Shown piece after piece: positions 1-13,400 of a stretch of DNA of 64,000 nt (position 1 is the stretch's first letter; every line of letters starts with the position of its first letter). The stretch spans positions 1,922,001 through 1,986,000 of the forward strand of contig JAUKUA010000005.1 in NCBI GenBank assembly GCA_030549175.1, given 5' to 3'. Source of the DNA: Lasiosphaeris hirsuta. Lineage: Eukaryota; Ascomycota; Sordariomycetes; Sordariales; Lasiosphaeriaceae. The notes under the pieces are model-generated. The model was not told the origin of the DNA, made no database searches, and saw only the letters and a list, made by a program, of their open reading frames with translations. The translations under genes and the position numbers were made by a program.

Positions 1-1470
1 ATACTGGGCTGACAGAAGGCCTCGTCTGGTTGAGACGAGACCGAGGCAACGGCGTGGGTAGAGGAGTCAGAACGGAAAGCACTGGCCAGCGCGGCGGGGT
101 GGTGAGGTCGTCCGCAGGGAGTGGGCGTTGTCGCTTTGCGCCGGAGCCACTATGTCGGGGGGCCGTAGCTCGAGTGTCTGGCAGTAGCTCTGTGGGGATC
201 AGCCCGTCAGGAATGGAATGTGCAATATTTCATACACACTTAGGAGACGGCATGCATGATATGCTGGGCTAATTGGTTCCTGAATCGGGGCATGCAGCGG
301 TCTGGCCGTCGGCGAGGGAGGTCGTGCTGTAGTAGGTGTGTAAGTCTTGGAAGCCCGGATGCTGCGTTGCACTGGGGGGCTGCAGCAGCGTTGGGGGGTG
401 GTCGCCTCGGCAGGTCTCCCTCGAGAAGCGCGGGTCGAGGAGTGCAGGCCCGGGACTAGATGGAAGACAGCGCAAGAGCGCCTCCCAGGAAAGATAACCG
501 TAGCCGCCTTTGTCGACGGGACTGGTTCCCCCTTTCCCGGTAAAAGTACCACACACAAAGTGAGCTGGTGACTTTTCGGTCAGTCTCAGCGTGCGGACGC
601 AGCAGTAGAAGAGCTACCAACGGGTCTCCTCGACGGGAGACGGCGAGGTTGCTAGGGCGTGGTGCTGACAGGGTGTTGGTGTTGCTGGCGCTCTTGGGCT
701 CTGGCGGTTGCCCTTTGTGCGGAGGGTCCCCGAAGCTCGCTGAAGGATGGACGGGTCGTCGATGGAGACATAGAACGAGCCAGAGAGGAAGTGGCTTGGT
801 GTCGACGACGCTTGAACAATGGAAAGAGCCCAATAATGGTCCGGAGCACACAGCAGCATCCGCAGCAGCAAACAAGTAGAGATCTACCAGTAGGGCGACA
901 GTCGGCTGCAGAGCAGGCGCCGCAATGCACTCGAACGGGACCTCTGCTGGGAGCTGGGTCGAGATAAGTCGACGCACAGAGGAGCAGGCATGTGGTGGAG
1001 GGCCACGCTCGGGCTACATGTACTGTTATGTAGGTTAAGTAGGCCGCAGGATGTTTGTATGTCCCGGGCAGGGGTCCTGGGAGTGTAGGGAGACTGTATT
1101 GGGAGACTGGAGTGAAGGGGGGTGTGTGTGGATGGAGGACTGGGTAGGGGGGAGACCGGGGGGGAGCTGGGGGAGACTCGAAAAAGGATAAGACGCGAAG
1201 AGGGCGAGACAGGGACAGGTACCGACGACGGCAGCGGATAGCTCAGAATGGAAGACCTGAGAGAAAGAAGGCAACCTCGAGGCAGAAAGACAGACGCTGA
1301 GAGAGAGGAAGGCCTGTGGGCCCAGATAGAGGGCCCATGGCGGAGGGGGGGAGGGACGGGTGAATTGATGGAGTGGTCTGGTCGGCCTTTGGCGAGCCCT
1401 GGCAGGCCCTACCTGGCACAGTTCTGGGGTTGGCTCTGGGCGGCCAAAGAGAGGAAGGGCCAAAGAGGGC

Positions 1471-1506
1471 AGGGCTGGCGAGGGCTGGCGAGGGCTGGCG
1501 AGGGCT
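1471..1506. repeat. Short tandem repeat, 10-bp unit
   Basis: The unit AGGGCTGGCG is repeated about 3.6 times without interruption. It is a simple minisatellite in the gene-poor left end. Confidence 0.85.
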
Positions 1507-1774
1507 TGACGACGGGGATAATGCACCATGGCTGGCGTCGAGGAGCGACAAGTCTCGATGTACTCAAGTACCCCCGTCTCCCCCGTCTCTCTCCCCCAGG
1601 TCAGGAAATCGACCAGGGCAGCTCAAGGACAGACATGGGGCAGACAAGGGCGGGCGAGCAAAAAAGCAAGATTTGAGCTTGGCAGTGGGAATCGGGTTTG
1701 GAGACGAGAGGATTTGACTGAACCTGGGCTCCTGGGCTGACGGACAGGAAAACGTGCGAACGTGCCCCAGGTAG

Positions 1775-1803
1775 GTGCGGACGTGCGGACGTGCGGACGT
1801 GCG
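1775..1803. repeat. Short tandem repeat, 8-bp unit
   Basis: The unit GTGCGGAC is repeated about 3.6 times, in the same gene-poor stretch as the 10-bp repeat upstream. Confidence 0.85.
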
Positions 1804-4800
1804 CCTCCCCTCCATTCCCTCTTTGCAGGTTTGCGGGTTGAGCGGGTTGCGGTGAGCCCAGGTGCAAGAGCGACCAGAGCCGTGGCCATGTGCTGCCCTG
1901 GAAGGCAAGCACCGTTCCAAGCGTGGCCCTCCCTCCGAGAGTCCCAAGGGTCGCATGGCAAGTGGCAGCATGCGGAATGCGGCATCGTGGGTGGCAGTTG
2001 ACACCCGCGACCACACCCCAACTGGCGCAACTGGAAACTGGCTGAACTGCCAGGCGGCCAGGTCGGTTGCCACCAGAGCTGCCAGACACGGGCCAGAGTC
2101 ACAGACCACACATGAGGAAGGCGCGCCTGGCAAAAGAAACTTCGTAGGCACATCATTCCCCCTTTGCATTCCCATTATCTGTATCGATTATCGATTATCG
2201 ACATCGCGCAACCGCAACCCCTCGAGGCTCGAGCTGCTTAGTCGCCGCCACACAAATCTCTCAATAATCAGACCGTTGATGGCAATAGTACGCTCGTACT
2301 ATAGACGGGACACGGCCGCAGCGTGCGAATCACAGCGGCGCGACAGACCTCTGGCCAACGTCTGGCTGGCTTAACTTAGCAGCATAACGTCTTTTGCGCT
2401 CCCCGATGCTCCCAGCTTGCCGTGCTTATCCCAGGCGGTCCCAGAGTGTTGCGCACTACTGTATTGCTCACCCCCCGCAGGGGTCCGCCGCAGAGGTCGC
2501 AGAACTCTCAAAGGGATGCAGAAGATGCAGAATGGTGTGGTCGCCTTGGGTGGCCCGTCCGGCCTGTCAAAGCCAGGCCCCGCCGTCTCATAGGGCCGTT
2601 CCTGGCAGCACTGCATTGTGCCAATGCATCCTCGACAGGACCCTTCCGTCTTCTTTGAGACGACGACGAACGACAAGTCGATAGACACGATGAACTACGC
2701 CGACGGCGATGTGGTTTAGACAGGAAGGATGCAGGTGGGTATGAAAAACCATCTACTGTGAGGGTTGGCCGCCCCTCGAGCGGCTCGAGACGCCACGCCA
2801 TTCCTCTAATTCTTCACCGTTCGCCCTTTCGCCCTTTCGTCGGCTCCCTTCCCCTCTGCTCTGCAGCGCAGCGCCGTATTGCACCAACCCCCCTCCCCCC
2901 GTCCCTCATGGCAATCTCACACGGACAATAAAACAGGCGCGGCAGGCGACGGCTGAACCGCCGCTGACGAGACGGGAATCGGTGGCTTCGGCTCGTGCCT
3001 CTGGTCTCTGGTCTCTCCCCAACGTCAACAGCGGGGGCATCGGGAAGCGTCCAAGACAACACGTCCGCTTGCCGCAGGACCCGCAGCTGAAGCTCATGGA
3101 ATTGAGATAGACAGCAGATAACCCCTTCTATAGCAAGGGCACACCCTAGCACCGGTTATCGCCTAAAGCAACTGGCTGGGGGGTGTCCTGGACGTGTCGC
3201 GAGCCCTGTCTGACAGTCATGTTTCTGCTTGAGCACCGCCAAAGCGAAACCCATTTTTAACCTCCAGCCCACTGCCGGAGCCTCATCGTCTCTTAAACTA
3301 CACAGTATCCGTACCCCGTACAGCGTATAGTATGCTTGCAGCACGGCCTAGGCTACACTCCAAGCACTCTACGCCCGCTCTACCGCACAACCGGTCGCGA
3401 GGATCGCGGCGCGGCACTCGTCGGGTCATTCGATTTATGCCCTTGATTGCAAGCCGGGAAGGGTCCTCCGGCCGATTGGGCCCCCGTGCTCGATGGAACA
3501 TTTCCAGACAAGATCACTATCAGGTATAGAGATGGCTCAGTATGTGAGGCCCTTTCTCTAGCATCCGGTCCCTCGGCGCGCGAATGTTGGACCACGTTGA
3601 GAATGCCGATGGGACACCCACAGTGTCCAAGGTGAGCGCTGGCGCAACGTCTGACCGCAAAATTCGCAACGGGCCGCGCCAAAGAAAAAGAAAACACACA
3701 CCCCTCGAGCGCGACCCCTCGATCGATCCGCTCGCCGTCAACCGAGACACAATCTCCTGCGCCGTTCTACCTTATCCATCCAAGCGATCCGGGGTTGCGG
3801 TGAAAGTCGTCACCAGCTGACTATTCCCATTTTTATCTCCCATGTTTCGCCAAGTTTGTTGGTGGCTCCGCTCTCCTTGCTCCCTTCACTCCCCTCAACC
3901 TAAGAGGTCGTCGGATCGGTAGGGCATCTGTGGGCATGCAAGCCATGCAATTCACTCTATCGCACTATATCTCGAGACCCGCCTGTCGTCCAACAACGAC
4001 CAAGAAGGACATGTCGGGATTTTCATTGGGCATAATTTCCGGGTTGGCTGCCATTTCTTGCGCGCGCTCATTGGGCAGAAAAGAGCTCTCTGCGAGAGGT
4101 CCAAGCGAAAGGCCGGACTAGCTTCCCACTGGTCAGCCAATGCAGAATCCTGGACAATCCATTGTCGGACGGCTGGACAAGGTCGGGGCGAGATCCTAGA
4201 GGAATCTGCTGTATCAGGGTTAGCGCTGCCGTGCTCCGCGAATTGCGTCGAGCCTTGAGAAAGACGCCATCTTGAAGCAGCGGCGCAGGCGGTTGAAGCT
4301 CCAGACGCACCACCCTCAGTGAGGATTGGCTCCCGTCCTCGAACATCCCCGCGCCGATGCGGCCACATGATGAAGTCATCAACGCGAAAGGTTGCATATC
4401 TGGAGCTTCTATATGTCCTCCGACATCCCAGATGAGCTCACGACGACCAATTGACGGGATAGACCCATCTTGCGCATGTAGCTGCAGCATCGCTGACCCC
4501 GCGATGAGTCCTGTCGACGGAGACGTCTCGGGGTCGACATGACCCCAATCGCGGGGCATTCGACAAAAGAATCACTTCGACGAGCACCTTGACAAAGTCG
4601 CCCATACCGTGCATGCCGCGCTCCTCGACACTCGTTTGACACGAGAAGCTGGCTAGCTCCCCAATGGGGCAGAGCTCTGTCCCCTTTGAAAGGGTGGGAG
4701 AGTGACTTTGCGGTCTGATACGGCTCCTCGGCCACTTACAACGGTAACCCGACATTCATAGAATGCGACCTATAGTTCCTTTCCAAAGATTTACCCACTA

Positions 4801-7569
4801 CCCCCACCAAAGCAGCCCACTTTGCATCTGGTAGCCGCAGCCCCTGTTCTAGCAGAAGTTTTGGTAGCATTGCAGCCAGGGGGAAGTTGATGACGAGCCG
4901 GCGAAAGCAGAGCGCGAAGTCTGTGCTTTCTTCATGCAGCATTGGACGCTGCCCTCTCTCTCCCAACCTGGCGCCCAGCCCATTCTTTCAGTATTACTGA
5001 GCAGTTCCGCGAGAGGACAAGCTGCCTGCCGATGCAGAGGAACCCCCCATCTATACGTACCAATTCAAGCGGGGACTACGGAACTCGGCGATTATCCTGA
5101 TGTAGTTGTAAAGTGCATGGCGGTCCAACTCTGCAACCAACAATGCGCCCCCTCCTCACCCCTTTTCCAACATAACCGCCCCCATACGCGATCGCAAGAC
5201 GAATCACGACATGAAAAAGAGTTCATCAAACAAATCCACCCCGCGGTGGTTTGTTTGTCAGTCTGCTGGAATTGTTGTTCTCCTCATCCTCGATTTTCTC
5301 TCAGTTCTCTGTTTGCGATGAGAGTGCGCGAAACGACCCCTCTTCCAAGCAAGGGGGGTTCGGCGGCAAGAGAAGCTTTCTGAAAGGTCAATGACAAGCG
5401 GCGCGCGGCCGGCGCCACACTGAAAAAAAGAGGCAAGCCGAGCCCACGCGTGTGTTGGTGTGTGTGGTAGGTCATCGGCAGCATCCAGTATCCGGAAAAC
5501 CACACCAACAAAACTCCAAAATGCTGTCCTAGAGATCGTCCTTCCAGCTGTTGGCAATTGACACGCGGATGGGCGCCCAGCACTGGTTCTGACTGGCTGG
5601 CATACATTTCTGTACGCACTTGCAGGTCTCTCCTGACTCTCCCGTCCCCGCGTGCCCGCCTGCTGACAACCGAGACAACCCCCATCCGAAGGAAAAATAG
5701 GTGAATTCTAACCCACCACACTAGACCACGAAGGGGAGCACGAAACATCTCGTCTCGTCAAAAGTACTGTCGACCACCATGCACGGAATGTTTACTCCAA
5801 CGTTCCACACTTCCTAGGGAGAAACACAAAAGAAAAGAGACCCAAAAAAAAAAAAGCCGACTGCCCGAGCGCAGGTGTTCATGGCACCGTACATGGTACT
5901 CGAGGCACCCTCGGACTCGAGAACCACCATCCGCCGTCTTTTCTGCTCCCATGCTGATCTCTCCCTGCTGCACGGCTTGTCTGCACGGATGGACTCCAGG
6001 CCGCAGGCTGCAAGGCCATTCGGTATTGCGATCTTGGCAACAGCATTGGTTGACTTCAGTTGATTGCGGCGCCTCCCCTCCTCACCTCACAGCGACAGTA
6101 GGGCTCCGTAGTAGCAGTGAAAAGGCGAAGGAAGCCTATCCTTCTCCGCCGCCTTGTTGCCCCTAGACTAAAGCCTAGATAACCGAGCCCGACTCCATTC
6201 GAAAGAAAACCCACGGGACTGACTACCACTTACTTGAACCACTTACTTGAAAGACTGGGTCCAGATTAGATTGGACTTGACTTGACTGGCTCTCGACTGC
6301 CGGCTTGAGACATCCACACTGCAACCGCAGCTCTCTTCTCTCGCAAAGAGAAAGCCGTTGCAATCATTTTTAAACGTGCTCGTCCCTCCCCACTTCCGAA
6401 TTCTCTCCCTCTCCCACAAGCCAAGAGCACCCCCCACCATTGACTTGATAGGGTCGGAGCACCAAATTCGGCATTGCACTGCACAAAAAAAAATAAAAAA
6501 TTGAAACGCGGGACAGGCAGCAGACAAAAACAACTGAACCAGATCAGACCACACATTTCACTCTATGGCTCACCCATAACGGGATGGGTGTGGGCGTGCC
6601 GAACTGCATAGTCGTGCGTGTGTACCTGTCCTGCCCTGCCCAGCCAGGCTTGCCTCTGCATGCCTGCCACACCACACCGTTGAATTGACGGGGGTTGGAA
6701 GGGGGGCCGACAAAGAGAGACAGGCAGGTTGAAACGGCTCTTTTTTTCCATCTTGCCTTTTCGTACACTACTTCATGCAAGACGAGCAAACTACCGCTGC
6801 TCCACATTGCTGGGGTAGCACACATAAGCGCTCTTAGATTCTGCGATCTGGAATTGTGATGTGTGTGGGTATTTGTGTGTGTGGTGGTGTATGCGTGAGT
6901 CTTGTATGTACATACATACTGTATCCGTAACTCGAAGAAGGGGCTGCCATTCCTACCGGGCCAGACAAGCGCCAGACCGGACGAGTGAGATACTTGGAAG
7001 CCATGGCGGCAGCAACGCTTGGAAGAACCAATTCCCTCCCACCCGCATAGAATAAAGTAAACTCCACTGATGGGTATTGGGGATGAGACCACCTAAGGTA
7101 GAAAAGAGACAAATGTGTGTAAGCCAGACCCCGGCGTCAAAAAGCCCGCATGGGCAAGTCGTTAGTCACGTCGTCGGTTTTCCTTACCCCTGATCACCTC
7201 CACAAGCCTCCTTCCTCCTCGCCCTGCAGATACCCGTAACGCTAAGTGAAGGTCCGTAGGCTACGTAACTCGATGGATGCTGTGAACTTGCCGCGAATAT
7301 GTGATCTCTGCAAGGGGGGGCGCAAGGCAGGATCTCTCGTTCCCGAGCCTCTCTCTAGTCATCCTTCTCCACCAAAACTTTGCCAGCGATATCCTAGCTG
7401 GCAAGATGGCCCATTAGCGGCGGCCTATCAAGATCGTTTCTTGCTTCGCTGCGGGTGGGCCTCCCGAGGAGCAATCGTTGATTGACTGGACCGGGCCGCC
7501 CGGGCTGAGGGGAAGGCAGGCTCCTATCACGCCAACAAATAGAGACTCTCATCTCGGCTTGTGCTTTAT

Positions 7570-9585
7570 TTATCGCTTCATAATCGTGACTGGAGTGATG
7601 GCAAAACGTTAGCCGACTCTCCACTAACCTAAGACGCTAGCATCGATAGTCGCGATGGCATTGGCAGGGCTGAGCATGCAGGCAGCAGTGCAGACCCAAA
7701 ACCAAAAGCTGGGGAAAGCTGTGACTCCGGTCAACTTACCAATGTCCTCATCGGCGAGCTCATGGCTGAGACCAACTCGCTGCGGCTGATGCTTGACGGA
7801 CTTGCCGTATACGATTGCCGTCTTGAACTGCTCTGTGATAGTCCGATGGATAGCATTACACTTGGGGGTGTTTTCATTCTCGTCAGCCTTGATGCTCAGT
7901 ATCAAACGGAGGATCAAAGGATCAATACATACAAAGTCTTCGACGGTGCATTTGGTGGAGCGGAGCACGACGGGGGACGAGTAATCAGGCATCTTGCCCT
8001 TCGGCTTTGTGTAAACCCGCACCAGGTTCAGCTTCTCCCACCTATTTTGCAGTCAGCACCAACATCGCCGATGAATACGCTTGGCTGTTTTCAAGATAAT
8101 GTCTCAACACAGGGGCGGCCGACGGGGGAGGCCCCAAGCCCCAACGACATGGTGCGGGAGGATCATGAAGCCGGGGGCCCCAAACATAACAACCACAGCA
8201 ACCTCGCATCTGCAGCCAAGTCGATCACGGCACATTGAGGCGGAAATCCTAGCCAACATGATACTCGTAGTGATACCGCTCAGAACGAAAAGAAACAAGT
8301 GATGGTGAAGTACTACTCACATGGCCTCTAGCAACTCGTCGAGGTTCCACCCGTGCTCCGAGCTGATTGGTACGGCATTCGGAATGCGGTAGAGGAGATC
8401 GAGCTCCTCGATGCTAATGCTGTCGATCTTGTTGAGCACATAGATGACGGGGATGTAGCTGCGGCTCTTTGCTTCGAGGATATCAATCAGATCATCAATA
8501 GTGGCGTCACATCGAATGGCAATATCCGCCGAGTTGATCTTGTACCTGCGCATGACCTGTTAGTTGATGTCCGTTAGGCTACCCAAAAGCACAGATGCGC
8601 TAGAATAAGGGTGGACGCCGTGATCCCAACGCAGTCCCTTGCTCGACTCCGAAGTCCGGCAGTCTTCGCTCATGAGGCAAGAAAGCACTTACTCCCCCAT
8701 GACAGCCCGAATCTCGTCTTGGTCGATATGCGTCAGGGGCACTGTGCTGGTGATGTTAAGACCGCCCTTGTCCTTTTTCTTGAACGTAATGTTGGGCGGC
8801 TGCTTATTGATACGGATACCGAAGCCCTCGAGCTCGGCCTCGATCACACGCTTGTCCGTCAGCGGCTTGTTGACGTCGAGCACGATGAAGATGAGATGAC
8901 ACGTCTTGGCCACAGCGATGACCTGACGACCACGACCACGACCATCCTTCGCTCCCTCGATGATACCGGGCAGATCAATCATCTGGAGGGGTGCACCTGA
9001 GCCGCGAACAGGTCAGCAACTCAAACCCTAGCCTCCCCTTGTCTCACAAACCAAGGCCATACCATTATAAGTAACCTGTCCCGGCACACTCGTGAGCGTT
9101 GTGAACTCGTACGCGGCCGCCTCTGAGTGCTGTCCCGTGATCTTGCTCATGAGCGTACTCTTGCCGACAGACGGGAAGCCGATGAATCCAACACTAGCGA
9201 CACCGGTACGCGCAACATCGAAACCGGCGCCGGCGGGGCCACCCCCGCCGCTGGTGGGGGTGAGGAGCTCGCGCTTGAGCTTGGCGAGCTTCGCTTTGAG
9301 CTGGCCGAGATGGAATGACGTCGCCTTATTCTTTTGGGTTCGAGCCATCTGAGAAGGGAGAGCTTGGTGTCAGTCTCTGGGCTGCCAGCGCGAGGCGGGG
9401 TTGTAGGCCCTGCCCGGAATGGGGGGTCGGGGAATTCACTTCGGTCTCGATATCCTTGATCTATTGCCCATTGTTGGGGCCATGGCACACAAATCAGCCT
9501 CCGTCTCTCTTTGTTTCTGTGTTCTTGGCCGGCGTTCCCACACGGCGTGGCTGGCACAACATACCTTTTCCACTGTGGTCGACAT
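7570..9585 (-). CDS. rbg1: Rbg1/DRG1 family developmentally regulated GTPase
   Basis: TRAFAC-class GTPase of the Obg/DRG family. Yeast Rbg1 and human DRG1 associate with translating ribosomes together with a DFRP partner. Eight exons join cleanly to 368 aa (yeast Rbg1 is 369): 9565-9585, 9440-9460, 9063-9348, 8693-8996, 8321-8545, 7933-8041, 7740-7860, 7570-7589. Visible motifs are the G1 loop GFPSVGKS (residues 71-78), G3 DLPG, the glycine-rich DRG stretch ([11 protein letters not shown]), G4 NKID, and a C-terminal TGS region ending in DEDIVTIMKR. The first two coding exons are 21 nt each, and the stop sits in a 20-nt exon. All donors are GT. The acceptor before 7860 is AAG, slightly unusual. 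The start MSTTVEK matches the family N-terminus. Downstream neighbour on the same strand is the Hos4-like gene. Confidence 0.95.
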
Positions 9586-10413
9586 GATTGCGGTTTGTCT
9601 GCGCACTGCAGAGAGTCTGTGCTATGTGGTGTGTGTGTGGTGATCTCGTAATGCGAAAAAGTTGGCGGAAAGCGGCCTGAATCAAAGAGGCGTGGTCGAG
9701 ATGTGGGAATTTTGATGGTGGGGCAAAATTCCGAGCCCCGACTTTGCGACCACGCACTGGAGCAATGCCCCTCACTGCCCGCTTCGGTGATGCTGCGACG
9801 CTGGCGCTGCCCCCTTACTGAATAACGCCATCCTCTCGCCAGCGTGGCAAGACACATAGTATGTAACACTATTACCATGGGAATCAGTGCATGTTATGTA
9901 GTTCTCTGTATTTATGTACGTCCGGCCGCTGCGGCTATCTTATGTCCGTGACCTGTGCAGTCCTACTCCGACCAAATCGCCAAACTCCTCCACCTTTGCC
10001 AGCATATTCATTTACGTGCCTGATGGAAACCATAAAAGAGACCCAGTACAGCTTGCCACAGTATAAATAACTTGAAACTCAACACAACGAAGCCACTCCG
10101 TTGTGAAGCTAGGGTATCTCCCCGGAACGTGTTCAGGGGAAGCCGAGGCAGCAATCCAAAAGAGTCCAAAAAGTAAAAGATGATAAAAAGCCATGGTCCA
10201 AGCCGCCCGCTGCCCTTTTCAAAGCCACCCCGTGATGAAGACAATAAGCACAACCATCGCCTTCCCGTGCCCGCCGTAATTCCCGAAAGGCATCCCGTTC
10301 TATGGCTATTTTGTTTCCGTATCGCCCCGGGCCCTTCCCCCAAATGACAAAAGAGATCGTCTGAGCATGTCTTCGACCTTTATACACCGGATCGAAATCG
10401 CAAATTCGGCCGT
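9586..10413. other. Intergenic: rbg1 promoter and Hos4-like 3' flank
   Basis: About 830 bp between two minus-strand genes. It must contain the promoter and leader of the GTPase gene and the 3' UTR of the Hos4-like gene. I see no additional coding frame or clear TATA element. Confidence 0.5.
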
Positions 10414-13400
10414 TTAATCAGCGCTGCCATTAACTACTCCATTGACGCCATTGACAAGCGGCCGCGCCTGTGCCGCCCCCGATTCCGAAGATGGTGAAAT
10501 CGGCTGGTTGCCATGAATTTGGCCGTTGCTGATGCTAGCGACGGTATTATTTGTCGTTGCGGCAGCCACCAGAGACGAGGGCGACCCTAAGCCACCATTG
10601 ACGCTCGGTGCCGCTGGTGAGGACCGCATCCCATTTGGCAGGAGCGGAGAACTCGCCTCTCCCAGCAAGTGCTCGAGTCCTTGCTCTTTACAAAGAGTAC
10701 TGTACGCAGGGTCGTCCGGGAACACCGCCACAAGACCACGCCGAGGAACCCGCTTCTCCGGGAACGGGGTCGTGCTCACCGCACCTAAACCTGGTCTATC
10801 TTCTGAGATAAGCTCGCCGTTGATAAAATGCTTGTTGCCGGGTGCAAATCCGTAGTTGCGATTTGCGTCGGGGTCATTCTTCCATTTTTGAAGAGGGGTC
10901 CATTTGTTGAGCAGTGACTCGTCCTCTGGAAGCTCACGGTACTCCATCGTGAGCCGAAGGCTACGCAGGTGTGGTATCGTAGGCACAATGTACATAAAGT
11001 CAGAAGCCTGAGAGCATGTTAGACCATTATTGGGTGCAGGGGGGATTGGTATGCCATGGCTCACTTTGACAAAGAACGTGTCCATCTGAACGAACTTCTT
11101 CCATGCGTCTGCTCGTAGGCCTTCTGTCACGCGATAGCTCATGCGCTCGGGCTCGACGTCTCCGTAGTAATCCGGAATCTGCTTGCCGAGCTCGTAGAGG
11201 TTGGGCAGCGTCAACGCAAACCGGTCCGACTCCAATCGCCAGATAATGCGTTTTGCGGCATAAGACGTAGGAATTCGTTCCCAAGCCGTGTCTGCGAACC
11301 ACGTTAGTACACCTGTTATCCACTGGCAGAAGGTAGCCACGTACATCGCGAAAGATCGAGGTCCTTCTCCCCAAGGAGGAGCGCAGCCTGCGTGTTTAGC
11401 AACCATTGCTCTCTGCCCTCGGCAGTGCCGGTTGCTTCCGGACGAATGCAGTCGTATCGCACTCCTTGGATGATCCGGAATTTCTCAGCCACCTCGGGTG
11501 TTTTGGGATTAACAGAGCCATCTAACCACCGAAGGACTGGGGGTAGTTTGGCGAGGCGGATGCGTTCTTGCTCAAGGCGAATGCGGCGCTGTTCGGCATC
11601 CCTGGCAGCTCGTTCAGCCTCTTTCGCGGCCTTCCTACGCTCCATCTCTTCTCGGAGTGCTCGTTCTCGCTCTTTACGCTCTTCCTCCTCCCGCTTGCGA
11701 CGGGACTCCTCGGCAGCCTCGCGCTCGAGCTGCTCCTTTCGTAGCCGCTCCTCCTCTTCCCGCTTCTTCTCCTCTTCCTCTTTCCTCCTCTCCTCCTCTT
11801 CCCGCTGCCTTCTTTCCTCTTCCTCTTTCCGCTTCTGCTCTCTCTCTTCCTCTTCCTTGCGCTTATTCTCTTCTTCCAACCGCCGCCGCTCCTCTTCCTC
11901 GCGTTTTTGGCGCTCCTCGAGTTCCCGTTGCTTTCGATCTTCCTCCTCTTTCCGTTTCCGCTCCTCTTCCTCTTGGCGCTTCTTCTCCCTCTCCTCTTCC
12001 CGACGCCGAGCCTCAGCCTCGGCCTCGAGACGCCGTTTAGTTTCTTCTTCGAGCCTGATCCTTTCGCTTTCCTTCTCCTTTTCTTCCTCTTCCTTTCGTT
12101 TCCTCTCCTCCTCCCTCTTCTTATCTTCTAGCGCCTGGGAATGGGCCTGAGCTCGGGCATCGGCTTCGGCGTCGGCCTGCTTCTTCTTCCTCCGCTCATC
12201 AGCCTTCTTTTCTTCGGCCTCTTTTGCTTTTTGGAGACGAGCCTCAGTCTCAGAGCGAGGTACAGGCTGAGCTGCGTCTGGCATGTCGACGTCTTGATCT
12301 TCGGATTTGACATGAATACTATTCTCTGAAGATATTGACTTTCCAGATTCACGTCTTCCATGATCATTGGGCGTTCCTGCTTTCTTTGGCTTTGGCGTCA
12401 GCCTCCGATCCTCCTCATCCCGGCTCTTGGAGCCAGTCCGGGGTACAGGGGTTGCTATGGGTCCTGGTTCGCGGAGCCCAGGTGTTTTGAGATGCCGATC
12501 GTCAGACGAGCTTGTCTTCAATCGCCTTTCTTTCCCCTCAACATCTAACCGTCTTCTCTTGGCAGGACCTTCGCCAGCATCCTTCTCAGAGGAGCCAAGA
12601 TGTGGAGGAGTCGCACTAGATCGATGCCTCTTGCCAGAACTCTCTCCGGACACGGACAAACGATCACGCGAGTCGTCTCTCTTGAGAGCTTTCGTCCGGT
12701 CGTGATACTTCTCTGTCTTCTGAGGCTTTTCTGACTCCTCACGAGGACTGGATGGTTCTTTCAGGGACGATGCGTTTGAAGTCATGCTGGCGCGGCGATG
12801 TATCTTCTCACGCTCTCCCTTCAACTCTCGGCCAGAAACTAGTTTGCGTCGAGGCTTGACCGTCTCCCCCTCTGAGGATGCGGCTGCAAGGTCTGGTTCA
12901 ACCCTTTTTGCCTTGGCTGTGGGCTTGACAATTGGCGAAGCTTCTCGGTCGGAAATGGCGATAGTTGGGATTCGATCTTCTTTCTTTGGCCGGCCTGGTC
13001 CTCTCTTGGGCGAGGTCTGGTCATCCGGGTGGGTAGTGACAGAATTGGACCGCCGCTTTTCTTTGGGACTTGTTGAGATTTTTGCCGACCCAGTTCTCTT
13101 AGACTCTCGGGTTGGACTCGATGCTTTTCGCTTGTGGGACCTTGAAGCCTCGTCCTTGGGCTCGGCCCGACTCCGCCGAGACTCACGGTCATGCTCCCGT
13201 CTGTTGGGGGATTTGGTTTTTGAGCCGTCACGGTGCGATTTTTTATCGTAAGCGTCCTTCAACATTTGCTCCTCTTCGATCCAATTCGGACCCCGTCGTC
13301 GCCTGGCAAGCTCATGGTACGCCTCACCCTTGTAACGACGTAAGGGATCGAAATCAGCTTGATCGAGAAGCAGCCTCACAACTTTTATGTTTTCCTGACC

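Larger units (their letters stand above)
1..7569. other. Long stretch with no supportable gene
   Basis: About 7.5 kb without an open frame that reads like a conserved protein in any of the six frames. It is GC-rich with short direct repeats (near 1471 and 1775) and CA/GT-rich patches around 6840-6900. Many frames stay open by composition alone, but none has recognisable motifs or continues across splice sites. One minus-strand frame at 4068-4559 is the only candidate and is discussed as a finding. The 3' end of the next gene lies at 7570. Confidence 0.6.

Noticed and set aside
11392..12150. 252-codon plus-strand frame rich in Ser
   Set aside because: It is the complement of the Glu/Arg/Lys helix of the Hos4-like gene; open by composition only.
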